A stretch of 64,000 nucleotides of DNA from Aquitalea sp. LB_tupeE (GTDB taxonomy: Bacteria > Pseudomonadota > Gammaproteobacteria > Burkholderiales > Chromobacteriaceae): positions 62,001-126,000 of the forward strand of contig NZ_JACAXB010000031.1 in NCBI RefSeq assembly GCF_013391415.1, in the 5' to 3' direction. The translations under genes and the position numbers were made by a program. Below, piece by piece: positions 41,659 through 49,627 of the stretch. Below the pieces are notes generated by a model that did no database searches, was not told where the DNA came from, and saw only the letters and a program-made list of their open reading frames with translations. How positions within the stretch are numbered: the first letter of the stretch is position 1; every line of letters begins with the position of its first letter.

Positions 41659-42683
41659 CTGGCCACCTGGCCAAACAGGCGCAAGCGTGAAATACCGCCA
41701 TCGGGGTGGATGTTCAGCCGCACATGGCTGACCGGGCCCAACTGGGCCACGGTATCGGCAAAATGGTGAATGGCATCCATGGTGAGCGGGGTTTCCGGCA
41801 GTAGCACCGGCCAGAACTGGCTTTCGGCAATCAGCGCGGCGGGCATGCTGCTGAGAGCATTGGCCGCCTGCAAGGAGCAGCGATCGGCAAAATTGCCCTT
41901 GAAGTGAGCCGTGTCCACCTCGATACGCTCGATCATGCCAGGTACGCCCAGTGCCAGAATGCACCAGTCGTGGCCCGGTTCGCGCCGCCGCCGGGTTTCC
42001 CAGCCTTCACCCATATTGCTGCCGCGTCCCGGTAACAGCAGGTTGGACGGATGGCCGAAGTGGGCGTCGTTCCAGGCAATCGGTCGGCCGCCGTTTTCCA
42101 TGGCCACCAGGTCAATCGGCTCTGCCACCGTTTGCAGTGCGGATGCGGTATCTGGCTGGCCATACACGCGCAGGCGGGCAATACCGCCATCCGGGTAAAT
42201 GCGCAGTCGCAAGTGGCTCCAAACCCCCGCATTGCTGATTTGCAGCAAGTGGTGCTGGTTGCCGCCCAGGGCGGTGGACGGGAGGATTTCCTGCCACACG
42301 GCCTGCTCCAGTGCCGGCAGGCTGTCGTCGGCACAATGGGTGGCTTCTATCGAGATGGCCGGGGCGTAGTTGCCGGTGAAGTGGCTGGTGTCGATATCAA
42401 AGCCGGCAATCCGCCCGGGCCTGCCCAGACGGATGATGCTCCAGTCGTGACCGTGATGGCGCTTGCGGCGGGTTTCCCAGCCATCCATCCATTTGCCGTT
42501 TTCGTCGTATTTTCCAGGTACGAAAATGGCGGCTTCCGGGTTCAGCATGCGCGCCAGCGGCGCAAAAAATTCATCGCTGGAATACAAGCCACGTGCGCCA
42601 ATGCGGGGGTCGGCCAGGTTGATGGCCTGGCTGGCCCAGTCCGGCAAAATGGCAGGCGGGGCGCTCAGAATCGGGTAGTGCAT
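41655..42683 (-). CDS. alc: Allantoicase
   Basis: 342 residues made of two tandem allantoicase repeats. Repeat 1 has NPEAAIFVPGKYDENGKWMD, GWETRRKRHHGHDWSIIRLG, FDIDTSHFTGNYAPAISIEA, LRLRIYPDGGIARLRVYGQP; repeat 2 has GSNMGEGWETRRRREPGHDW, VDTAHFKGNFADRCSLQAAN, VRLNIHPDGGISRLRLFGQV. It hydrolyses allantoate to ureidoglycolate and urea. The start at 42683 has AAGGAAACCCC. Allantoinase and uricase genes are not present, so allantoate may be taken up as such. Confidence 0.95.
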   Translation of the reverse strand: MHYPILSAPPAILPDWASQAINLADPRIGARGLYSSDEFFAPLARMLNPEAAIFVPGKYDENGKWMDGWETRRKRHHGHDWSIIRLGRPGRIAGFDIDTSHFTGNYAPAISIEATHCADDSLPALEQAVWQEILPSTALGGNQHHLLQISNAGVWSHLRLRIYPDGGIARLRVYGQPDTASALQTVAEPIDLVAMENGGRPIAWNDAHFGHPSNLLLPGRGSNMGEGWETRRRREPGHDWCILALGVPGMIERIEVDTAHFKGNFADRCSLQAANALSSMPAALIAESQFWPVLLPETPLTMDAIHHFADTVAQLGPVSHVRLNIHPDGGISRLRLFGQVAR

Positions 42684-42712
42684 GGGGTTTCCTTGGCTTG
42701 ATAGGGCAGGTG

Positions 42713-43444
42713 TCACATCACGGCGCTGACGAAGTTTTGCAGCTCGGGGGTTTGCGGGCGGGAGAACAAATCGGACGGGTGGCCTGCTTCGTGAATCTTG
42801 CCCTGATGCATGAACACCACGTGATTGCTGACATCGCGGGCAAAGCGCATTTCATGGGTGACCATGATCAGCGTCATGCCTTCTTGCGCCAGCTGGCGTA
42901 CCACGGCCAGCACTTCGTTGACCAGCTCCGGGTCCAGTGCCGAGGTGATTTCGTCGCACAGCAGCACCTGGGGTTTCATCGCCAGCGCCCGGGCAATGGC
43001 CACGCGCTGTTGCTGGCCGCCGGAGAGCTGGTCCGGCCAGGCGTCAAACTTGTCGGCCAGGCCCACCTTGGCCAGCAGGGCATGGGCCTCTTCGCGCAGG
43101 ACGTGGGGTGACTCACCCTTGACCACGCGCGGCGACATCATGATGTTTTCTCCCACAGTCAGGTGCGGAAACAGATTGAACTGCTGGAACACCATGCCCA
43201 CTTGCAGCCGCAATTGCTGCAAGGTCTTGGCATCGCGGCTGCCTATGGTTTGCCCGGCCAGGGTGATGCTGCCTTCATCAAAGCTTTCCAGGCCGTTGAT
43301 GGTACGCAGCAAGGTGCTCTTGCCCGAGCCGCTGCGGCCGATGAGGGTGACGACATCGCCCTGCTTCACGGTCAGGTCCACACCCTTGAGTACGTGGTTG
43401 GGGCCGTAATGCTTGTGCAGGCCGGTAATGTTAACGAGCGACAT
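42713..43444 (-). CDS. Polar amino-acid-type ABC ATPase, allantoate operon
   Basis: 243 residues. Walker A GRSGSGKSTLLRTI, GMVFQQFNLFPHLTVGENIM, LSGGQQQRVAIARALAMKPQ, VLLCDEITSALDPELVNEVL and MTLIMVTHEMRFARDVSNHV place it in the GlnQ/HisP group. It overlaps the upstream permease by 14 bases and is followed 29 bases later by alc, so the importer and the allantoate enzymes are one transcription unit. Confidence 0.9.
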   Translation of the reverse strand: MSLVNITGLHKHYGPNHVLKGVDLTVKQGDVVTLIGRSGSGKSTLLRTINGLESFDEGSITLAGQTIGSRDAKTLQQLRLQVGMVFQQFNLFPHLTVGENIMMSPRVVKGESPHVLREEAHALLAKVGLADKFDAWPDQLSGGQQQRVAIARALAMKPQVLLCDEITSALDPELVNEVLAVVRQLAQEGMTLIMVTHEMRFARDVSNHVVFMHQGKIHEAGHPSDLFSRPQTPELQNFVSAVM

Positions 43445-44081
43445 GGAGTGTCCTTTCCAGGTGACGCGAATACAGCGAAAGCGGGTAGCACAGCAGGAAG
43501 TAGCCTGCGGCTACCAGTCCGTAAATCAGGAAGGGTTCAAAGGTGGCATTGGCCAGCATGCCGCCGGTTTTGGTCAGTTCGACAAAACCGATGATGGAGG
43601 CAACGGAAGTCCCTTTGACCACCTGCACCAGAAAGCCCACGGTGGGGGCAATGGCCATGCGCAGGGCTTGCGGCAGGATGACATGGCGCATTTGCTGGTA
43701 GCGGTTGAGCGCCAGCGCGGCCGACCCTTCCCATTGGGCATTGGGAATGGCATTGACGCAGCCGCGCCAGATTTCTGCCAGGTAGGCGCTGGTGTACAGG
43801 GTGAGCCCCAGTGCCGCAGCCAGCCAGGGCGGAATTTCCACCCCGCCCAGCGACAGGCCGAAAAACACGATGAACAGCTGCATCAACAAGGGCGTACCCT
43901 GAAACACCTCGATAAAGGTTTTGGCCAGCCAGACCAATACCGGGCGATGTGCCAGGCGTAATGCCAGAATGATCAGCCCGCCGCAGGAGCCCAGTACAAA
44001 AGCGGTCAGCGACAGGATGGCTGTCCATTGCAGGCCGCCAAGCAGGGCGTGCAGGATGTCGCCCAGGGTGAAATCGTTCAT
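43431..44081 (-). CDS. Polar amino-acid-type ABC permease B, allantoate operon
   Basis: 216 residues, five membrane segments. Landmarks: AFVLGSCGGLIILALRLAHR, EVFQGTPLLMQLFIVFFGLS, SAYLAEIWRGCVNAIPNAQW, EGSAALALNRYQQMRHVILP, QALRMAIAPTVGFLVQVVKG. One of two permeases, so the channel is probably a heterodimer. It starts within the previous permease stop (ATGA). Confidence 0.9.
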   Translation of the reverse strand: MNDFTLGDILHALLGGLQWTAILSLTAFVLGSCGGLIILALRLAHRPVLVWLAKTFIEVFQGTPLLMQLFIVFFGLSLGGVEIPPWLAAALGLTLYTSAYLAEIWRGCVNAIPNAQWEGSAALALNRYQQMRHVILPQALRMAIAPTVGFLVQVVKGTSVASIIGFVELTKTGGMLANATFEPFLIYGLVAAGYFLLCYPLSLYSRHLERTLHVAR

Positions 44082-44746
44082 GGTCTTCCCCGTTTCAACA
44101 GTCGTCCGCCACCGCGCAGCAGGGTCTGGCGCAGCAGCAGCGCCAGCGCCAGATACAGCCCGGCAGTGACAAAGTAGGTTTCAAAGGCGCGGAAATTACG
44201 CGACTGGATCAGGCTGGCGGCATAGCTCAACTCTTCGGTGGAAATCTGCGCGCACACTGCCGAGCCCAGCATCACGATCACCACCTGGCTGGTCATGGCC
44301 GGCCACACCCGCAACAGCGCCGGGCGCAAGACCACGTGCAGGAAAATCTGCCAGCGCTTGAGCGCCAGCGCCTGGGCGGCTTCAATCTGTCCCTTGGGGG
44401 TGGCTTCGATGCCGGAGCGGATGATTTCCACCGCATAAGCCCCCAGGTTGATCACCATGGCCAGCATGGCTGCGCTATCCGGTGCAATCTCGATGCCGAT
44501 GGTGGGCAGGCCGAAAAACAGGAAAAACAGCTGCACCAGAAACGGCGTATTGCGGAACATCTCCACATACACGGCAAACAGCGTGTTGAACGGGCGTATC
44601 TGCCAGGCGCGGCATGCCGCACCGATAATGCCGATCAGCAAACCGGCAACGCAGGCCACTGCGGTCAGCTCCACAGTCCGTGCCAGGCCTGCGGCCAGCT
44701 CGGGGGTCTCCCTGGCTACAGCCAGAAAGTCAAACTGATAACTCAT
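44078..44746 (-). CDS. Polar amino-acid-type ABC permease A, allantoate operon
   Basis: 222 residues. Landmarks: AGLARTVELTAVACVAGLLI, EMFRNTPFLVQLFFLFFGLP, LGAYAVEIIRSGIEATPKGQ, IEAAQALALKRWQIFLHVVL and RPALLRVWPAMTSQVVIVML. ATG 44746 has a GGGAGA site eight bases upstream; a second ATG at 44752 is too close to it. Confidence 0.9.
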   Translation of the reverse strand: MSYQFDFLAVARETPELAAGLARTVELTAVACVAGLLIGIIGAACRAWQIRPFNTLFAVYVEMFRNTPFLVQLFFLFFGLPTIGIEIAPDSAAMLAMVINLGAYAVEIIRSGIEATPKGQIEAAQALALKRWQIFLHVVLRPALLRVWPAMTSQVVIVMLGSAVCAQISTEELSYAASLIQSRNFRAFETYFVTAGLYLALALLLRQTLLRGGGRLLKRGRP

Positions 44747-44821
44747 CACCATTCTCCCGGGTGGGCAGGAAAGGGGCAGCCGGCGCGCCGCATATTGCGG
44801 CAGGGCCTGCTACCGGGGGAT

Positions 44822-45616
44822 TTACAGCAGCGAGCTGGCCAGCGGAGTTTTCAGCCACTTGAGCGAGATGCGGTTCAGCTCGCCATCTTTTCTGGCTTTG
44901 TTGATGATCTGGTTCACCTGTTCCAGCAGTTGCGGATCGTCCTTGTTCACCCCTACAAAGCACGGCGAGTTCTTGATCAGGAATTTCTGCTCCAGTCGGC
45001 GCGGGCGCTTGCTTTGTGCATTGATGGTGGTGGCCACCACATTACCGGTGGCCACCACTTGCACCTGACCGGCCAGATAGGCAGCAATGGTGGCGTTGTT
45101 GTCTTCAAAACGCTTGAGGTTGGCGCTGACCGGAATCACCTTGCTCAGTTCCAGGTCCTCGATCGAGCCGCGGGTCACGCCCACTGTCTTGCCAGCCAGC
45201 CCTTCCGGCTTGTCCAGCGTCAGATCCTTCGGGCCGAACACGCCATTGAAAAACGGTGCATAGGCGACGGAGAAATTGATGACCTTTTCCCGCTCCGGGT
45301 TTTTGCCCAGGCTGGAAATCAACAAATCAGCCTTGCCGGTGGTGAGGTAGGCAATACGGTTGGCACTGCTGACCGGCACCAGCTCCACTTTCACTTTCAG
45401 TTCGCGGCCAATCAGTTCTGCCGTGTCGATGTCGTAGCCTTGCGGTTTCATGTCCGGGCCGGTGGAACCAAAGGGCGGAAAGTCCGCCGGAATGGCAATC
45501 TTGATGAGTCCTGCCTGTTTGATGCTGGCCAGGCGTTCGGCCTGGGCCGGTAAACCCCACAGACTGCCCAGCAGGCTGGCAGCCAACAGGCCGAGGGTGA
45601 AGGTGCGACGATGCAT
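44822..45616 (-). CDS. Polar solute ABC substrate-binding protein, allantoate operon
   Basis: 264 residues. A signal peptide (RRTFTLGLLAASLLGSLWGL) is followed by IKQAGLIKIAIPADFPPFGS, DIDTAELIGRELKVKVELVP, GKADLLISSLGKNPEREKVI, FSVAYAPFFNGVFGPKDLTL and RLEQKFLIKNSPCFVGVNKD. The fold is the SBP_bac_3 type. Because the operon ends in alc and allA, I infer that the ligand is allantoate or a close ureido acid; the protein gives no direct proof. Confidence 0.88.
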   Translation of the reverse strand: MHRRTFTLGLLAASLLGSLWGLPAQAERLASIKQAGLIKIAIPADFPPFGSTGPDMKPQGYDIDTAELIGRELKVKVELVPVSSANRIAYLTTGKADLLISSLGKNPEREKVINFSVAYAPFFNGVFGPKDLTLDKPEGLAGKTVGVTRGSIEDLELSKVIPVSANLKRFEDNNATIAAYLAGQVQVVATGNVVATTINAQSKRPRRLEQKFLIKNSPCFVGVNKDDPQLLEQVNQIINKARKDGELNRISLKWLKTPLASSLL

Positions 45617-45655
45617 GACGGTTTCTCCGGGAAATGAACAGGATGTTGGCGTGGC

Positions 45656-46330
45656 TTAGAGCGAATCCATCTGCAGTCCCACTCTGGCGGCGGCATTGCG
45701 CAAATGGTTGAGCATTCCCAGATGGGCTTCTGCCGGCTTGCCCTGGGTAATGGCGTCGGTGACAACCTGATGCTCGTGGGCGGTTTCCCAGATATGCAGG
45801 TGGTCGGCAAAGGGCAGTCGCAGGCTGTGGCCGATGGGGGCCGACAGCGAACGCGCTACCTGGTGAAACAGGGCATTGCCGGACAGGCGTGCTACTTGCA
45901 GGTGAAAATCCAGGTCGGCTTCTGCGGCGGCTACCAGGTCCTGGTTCTTCAATGCGTCTTCCAGCGTGGCCTGAATCTGCCACAGCAAGGCCTTGCCCTC
46001 CGGCGTGATATGACGCGCAGCCAGCGCTGCCGCCGCCGGCTCCAGCACCATGCGGAACTCGAAAGTGGCCTGCGGGCTGGCGGCAAACGGCCCGGCCGGG
46101 ATGTCCTTGTGCTGGCGTACCTGACCGGTGGTGACCAATACCCCCTTGCCCGGTTGCGACTTCACCAGTCCCAGTGCTTCGAGCATGGAAATGGCCTCGC
46201 GCAGTGAAGCACGGCTCACCCCCATGGCTTCGGCCAGTTCGCGCTGGCCCGGCAGGTTTTCCCCGGCGCGGTAGTGGCCGTCTTGCAGTTTTCTTTGCAG
46301 GGCCTGGGCAATTTGTTGTGGGACGTTCAT
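45656..46330 (-). CDS. GntR family regulator, FadR/FCD type, of the allantoate operon
   Basis: 224 residues. Winged helix: QQIAQALQRKLQDGHYRAGE, LPGQRELAEAMGVSRASLRE, ISMLEALGLVKSQPGKGVLV; then an all-helical FCD domain with the metal-ligand pattern FEFRMVLEPAAAALAARHIT, EADLDFHLQVARLSGNALFH and HEHQVVTDAITQGKPAEAHL. Start 46330 is used; the longer frame upstream lacks family sequence. It lies first in the allantoate operon, 39 bases before the binding protein. A palindromic operator is 30 bases upstream. Confidence 0.9.
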   Translation of the reverse strand: MNVPQQIAQALQRKLQDGHYRAGENLPGQRELAEAMGVSRASLREAISMLEALGLVKSQPGKGVLVTTGQVRQHKDIPAGPFAASPQATFEFRMVLEPAAAALAARHITPEGKALLWQIQATLEDALKNQDLVAAAEADLDFHLQVARLSGNALFHQVARSLSAPIGHSLRLPFADHLHIWETAHEHQVVTDAITQGKPAEAHLGMLNHLRNAAARVGLQMDSL

Positions 46331-46662
46331 GTGAGCTCTCTGGTGGTCTGTCCGGTCAGACTGGTCTGACCAGTTGCTGAAACACATTACGCAAAGAGCG
46401 TGCCAGCCATTCGGCAGGCTAGCAAAATCAAGCAATGACGGGTGTTGGGAGGGGGTGGATGGCAGACGGGCGCATCATGCGCTCAAGATGCTGCACCGAA
46501 GCCGGGCGCGCTTGCACTGAAATGGTAAATCCACTTGTCGTACGGCAGCCCCGGAATGGGCGGGCCGGGCTTGCAAAAGCAGGAAGGAGAGGCCGGGGGC
46601 AGCGCCTTGAGGAATCTGTCCCCGGCCATGACAAGCATGCCCAGTCAGCTGTGGGTGCTTGC
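46331..46662. other. 332-base region between the allantoate operon and the flavin monooxygenase gene
   Basis: The first 50 bases hold the GntR operator. The remainder has open frames but none with a ribosome site or recognisable protein, so I see no gene in it. Confidence 0.6.
46344..46374. promoter_or_regulatory. FadR-type GntR operator upstream of the allantoate operon
   Basis: ACTGGTCTGACCAGT (46360-46374) is a perfect 15-base palindrome containing TGGTCTGACCA, a match to the FadR-subfamily pattern TNGTNNNACNA. A partial second copy, TGGTCTGTCCG, begins at 46344. The position, 14-44 bases upstream of the regulator gene, suits autoregulation and control of the whole operon. Confidence 0.7.
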
Positions 46663-48117
46663 TCAGGACTGTGGCAGTGTGGTGGCGGCTTGCCATTCGT
46701 TGCCATACAGCTCCGGCTCGGCATACTGCTGTAGCCGGGCGTAGTGCTGATCGACATCCTCCTCCAGCAGGCTGGCAATCAGGCCGGAAGCCAGCCGTTG
46801 TGCGCCGTCGCTGACTTGCGGAATATCCCCGGCGCTGGCGCCCTGCGACAGGGCTGCCGCGTAATTGAAGCAGTGAATCCGCTCCAGCCCCGGCAGGCTG
46901 CCAGGCTGTTTTTCCAGAAACTGGTACAGGCTGCCCAGATAAGGCGAGCCGGCCAGTTCGCGATCCGGCGCGCCGGGCAGGCTGGGGTAGTGGTCCTGCC
47001 ATAGCCTTACATGGCCGGCGATACGGGCATATTCCGGCCGCTGTGCCCAGTCGGTGCAAAAGCCGGTGCAGAAGATGACGAAGTCGGTATGTACTTCGCC
47101 CAGATTGGTACTGAGCACCACCTTGTCATCCACCAGCCGGGCGGTTTCCACCTGAATGCCAAAGTGAAAGCTGGCATTGGGGTGCTGGGACACGCGCAAG
47201 GTGCTGCTGTGCGGCGGCGGTACCTGGGTGGTGTTCAGGTAATGACGGACCTTCCATTTCCATTCGTCTGACAGCAGGCGGAAGCCGTGTGCCATGCCCG
47301 GATTGACCGTGCCCTTGCTTTTGTTGATGCGCGGCAGGTCGGGGCGGCGGATCAGCAAGGACACGCGCTCGGCACCGTTTTCCAGTGCCGTGGCGGCGGC
47401 ATCCATGGCTGAAGAACCACCGCCAATCACGGTGACATTGCGCCCGCGCAGCATGTCACCGGACCAGGCGTCGCCGGAGTGCACCCAGTGGCTGCGTGGC
47501 AGGCGGGCGGCCCAGGCGGGCAGGCTGGCACCGCCCAGGCCATCGCGGCCGGTGGCCAGTACCGCATGGCGCGCCAGCACCTGGCGGGTTTCACCATTGG
47601 CACTGTCGCGGAAAGACAGGGCCACTACGCCATCGGCGCGGGCTTCCACATCGACCAGCTTTTGCAGGTTATGCACCTTCAGTTGCAGTACCTCGCGATA
47701 CCAGCGCAGGTATTCCGCCCAGCTCAGGCGGTGAATCTTGTCCAGTTGCTGCCAGCCTTCAAGGCCGTGCTGCGCTTCGTACCAGGCACGAAAGGTGAGG
47801 CTGGGAATGCCCAGGCAAGGGCCGGGCAGCTCCTTGGGGGAGCGCAGGGTAATCATGCGGGCAGTGGTGGCCCACGGACCTTCCAGTCCGGCGGGGGACT
47901 GGTCGTAGATGTCGGCATCCACGCCATTGAAAGCCAGTGCGGCGGCCACCGCCAGGCCGGACATGCCGCCACCGACAATCACCACATCTTTGACTTCACC
48001 TTCCGGGTGGCTGGCCGGGATGGTCCAGTTTTTGGCTGGCAGGCCAAGGTAGTCCAGGTCTTGCCGGATACGTTCTTCCAGAGCCGCCAGGCCCTGTGTT
48101 TGTGCGCTGCTTGTCAT
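46663..48117 (-). CDS. FAD/NAD(P)-dependent flavin monooxygenase (FMO/BVMO-like)
   Basis: 484 residues. FAD motif VVIVGGGMSGLAVAAALAFN near residues 46-65, then GLEGPWATTARMITLRSPKE, HRLSWAEYLRWYREV, a second Rossmann motif VTVIGGGSSAMDAAATAL for NADPH, and FVIFCTGFCTDWAQRPEY near the C-terminal third. The layout is that of single-component flavin monooxygenases. The substrate is unknown. It is divergent from a Liv-type importer 350 bases away, which probably supplies its substrate. ATG 48117 is the first plausible start; the longer open frame has no family sequence. Confidence 0.85.
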   Translation of the reverse strand: MTSSAQTQGLAALEERIRQDLDYLGLPAKNWTIPASHPEGEVKDVVIVGGGMSGLAVAAALAFNGVDADIYDQSPAGLEGPWATTARMITLRSPKELPGPCLGIPSLTFRAWYEAQHGLEGWQQLDKIHRLSWAEYLRWYREVLQLKVHNLQKLVDVEARADGVVALSFRDSANGETRQVLARHAVLATGRDGLGGASLPAWAARLPRSHWVHSGDAWSGDMLRGRNVTVIGGGSSAMDAAATALENGAERVSLLIRRPDLPRINKSKGTVNPGMAHGFRLLSDEWKWKVRHYLNTTQVPPPHSSTLRVSQHPNASFHFGIQVETARLVDDKVVLSTNLGEVHTDFVIFCTGFCTDWAQRPEYARIAGHVRLWQDHYPSLPGAPDRELAGSPYLGSLYQFLEKQPGSLPGLERIHCFNYAAALSQGASAGDIPQVSDGAQRLASGLIASLLEEDVDQHYARLQQYAEPELYGNEWQAATTLPQS

Positions 48118-48467
48118 GCTGCAAAACACCCGTGATAAAAACCACACCCTAACATGGGTTTTTGAGTGGCCAAATATCAATTCCTGCACAGTAAATCTGA
48201 AATAAAGACAATTATCCAATATTGCGCCGCAGGCATTTTGTGCAGAATTTTATTGTCGCGAATCGCTGTTTTTTAATTGATTTGTCGCGCTGTTTGGGCG
48301 ATGCATGTTGTCAAGCACGAATAAATGATAAGCATGTGAAGAATGGGAAATCAGTGGGTGAAACGGCGGTGCTAGATTGGCGGCATTAACCCTACGGCTG
48401 CCATTGTTTGTATCAAGGCAGCCGTTTTTACCAATACATTGCTTTTAATACCAGTCAAGGATTACTC
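48118..48467. other. 350-base divergent region between flavin monooxygenase and Liv operon 2
   Basis: AT-rich, no gene seen. It must hold both divergent promoters, but I could not assign -35/-10 or -24/-12 boxes with confidence. It carries a terminator-like hairpin 38 bases before the livK-like start. Confidence 0.55.
48394..48429 (+). terminator. Leader hairpin with T tract upstream of Liv operon 2
   Basis: ACGGCTGCC / GGCAGCCGT, a perfect nine-base stem with a 14-base loop and TTTTT. It ends 38 bases before the ATG at 48468, so it lies in the probable 5' leader of the operon and could act as an attenuator. Confidence 0.65.
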
Positions 48468-49586
48468 ATGTCTGCCGCCAGTCAATATCACAAGGCACTG
48501 ATTATTGCCGCGTTTTCCTCGCTTTCACTGTCGGCGTTTGCCGCCCCGGTTGCCATTGGCTATCAGGCACCATTGACCGGTGAATATGCGCAGTATGGCA
48601 ACCAGTTTCGTAATGCCGCCAATCTGGCACTGGATGAATATAATCAGACACATAAAGCTGCACCGGTAGTCATCAAGTTTGCTGACAGCAAGGGTGATGC
48701 GCTGGAAGGCGTGTCGATTGCCCACAAGTTTTCCGATGACAATTCCATTGTCGGGGTAATCGGCGATTTCTCCTCCACGGTTTCCATTGCCGCAGGCAAG
48801 GTGTATGCCGAAACCCATCTGGCGCAATTGTCGCAAACCGCATCGCACCCGGATTTCGTCAAAATCAGCCCCTGGCAATTCCGCAACATCATCACCGAGG
48901 CGTTTGAAGGCCCGTATAACGCCCGCTGGATCAGCCAGAACAAGATCAAGAAAGTTGCCGTCATCAGCATCCAGAACGACTGGGGCCAGACCGCCAGCAA
49001 GAATTTTGCCAAATCCTTCAAGGATGCCGGTGGCGAAATCACCGCGCTGGAAAGCTTCAACCCGGGCACCCGCGATTTTCGCGCCATCCTGACCAAGGTG
49101 GCCCGTACCCACCCGGATGCCATCTATCTGGCGCTGATGTATGAAGACGGCGCTGCCTTGCTGCAACAAAAGCTGCAACTGGGCTTCAATGTGCCGGTGT
49201 ATGGCTCGTCCTCGATGTACGAGAAAAAACTGATCCAGCTGGCTGGCCCGGCAGCGGAAGGGGTGAAGATTTCCACCACCTTTACCGCCAGCAGCAAGGA
49301 GCCGAACGTACAGGCCTTCGTCAAGGCCTATGAAGCTCGTTATCACGTGGAGCCGTCCATGTTTGCCGGTCAGGCCTATGACGCAACCCGCATCATGCTC
49401 AATGCCATTGCCAAGGCCGGTGGTGAAAAAGCCAGCCGCGAGGCAGTACGTAATGCACTGGCCGCCACCAAGGACTTCCCCGGTGTAACCGGCAATACCA
49501 CCTTCGACCCGGTGACTCGCGAGCCGGCCAAGAACCTGTCGCGCCTGCAAATCCACAATGGTGATTTCACTTCGGTAGCCAATTGA
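48468..49586 (+). CDS. Branched-chain-type ABC substrate-binding protein (LivK-like), operon 2
   Basis: 372 residues, the LivK length. Signal peptide to LSLSAFAAP, then VAIGYQAPLTGEYAQYGNQF, NAANLALDEYNQ, IVGVIGDFSSTVSIAAGKVY, SQTASHPDFVKISPWQFRNI, VAVISIQNDWGQTASKNFAK and SMFAGQAYDATRIMLNAIAK. The type I periplasmic fold binds branched-chain amino acids or other small acids and amides. The segment FSSTVSIAAGKVYAETHLAQ replaces the usual CSGAT region, so the ligand is uncertain. It heads the livKHMGF-like operon to 52953. Confidence 0.92.
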   Translation: MSAASQYHKALIIAAFSSLSLSAFAAPVAIGYQAPLTGEYAQYGNQFRNAANLALDEYNQTHKAAPVVIKFADSKGDALEGVSIAHKFSDDNSIVGVIGDFSSTVSIAAGKVYAETHLAQLSQTASHPDFVKISPWQFRNIITEAFEGPYNARWISQNKIKKVAVISIQNDWGQTASKNFAKSFKDAGGEITALESFNPGTRDFRAILTKVARTHPDAIYLALMYEDGAALLQQKLQLGFNVPVYGSSSMYEKKLIQLAGPAAEGVKISTTFTASSKEPNVQAFVKAYEARYHVEPSMFAGQAYDATRIMLNAIAKAGGEKASREAVRNALAATKDFPGVTGNTTFDPVTREPAKNLSRLQIHNGDFTSVAN

Positions 49587-49592
49587 TTCACT

Positions 49593-49611
49593 GGCCCGCC
49601 AGTGGCGGGCC
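49593..49611. repeat. Intercistronic GC hairpin between livK-like and livH-like genes
   Basis: GGCCCGCC / GGCGGGCC around AGT, with no T tract. Such stems after a binding-protein gene commonly protect its transcript; that role is inferred. Confidence 0.55.
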
Positions 49612-49627
49612 TTGCACGAGAATGCAC

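Noticed and set aside
46435-46734. A 99-codon plus-strand frame after the allantoate operon
   Set aside because: No ribosome site and no recognisable protein, and its end overlaps the flavin monooxygenase gene on the other strand.
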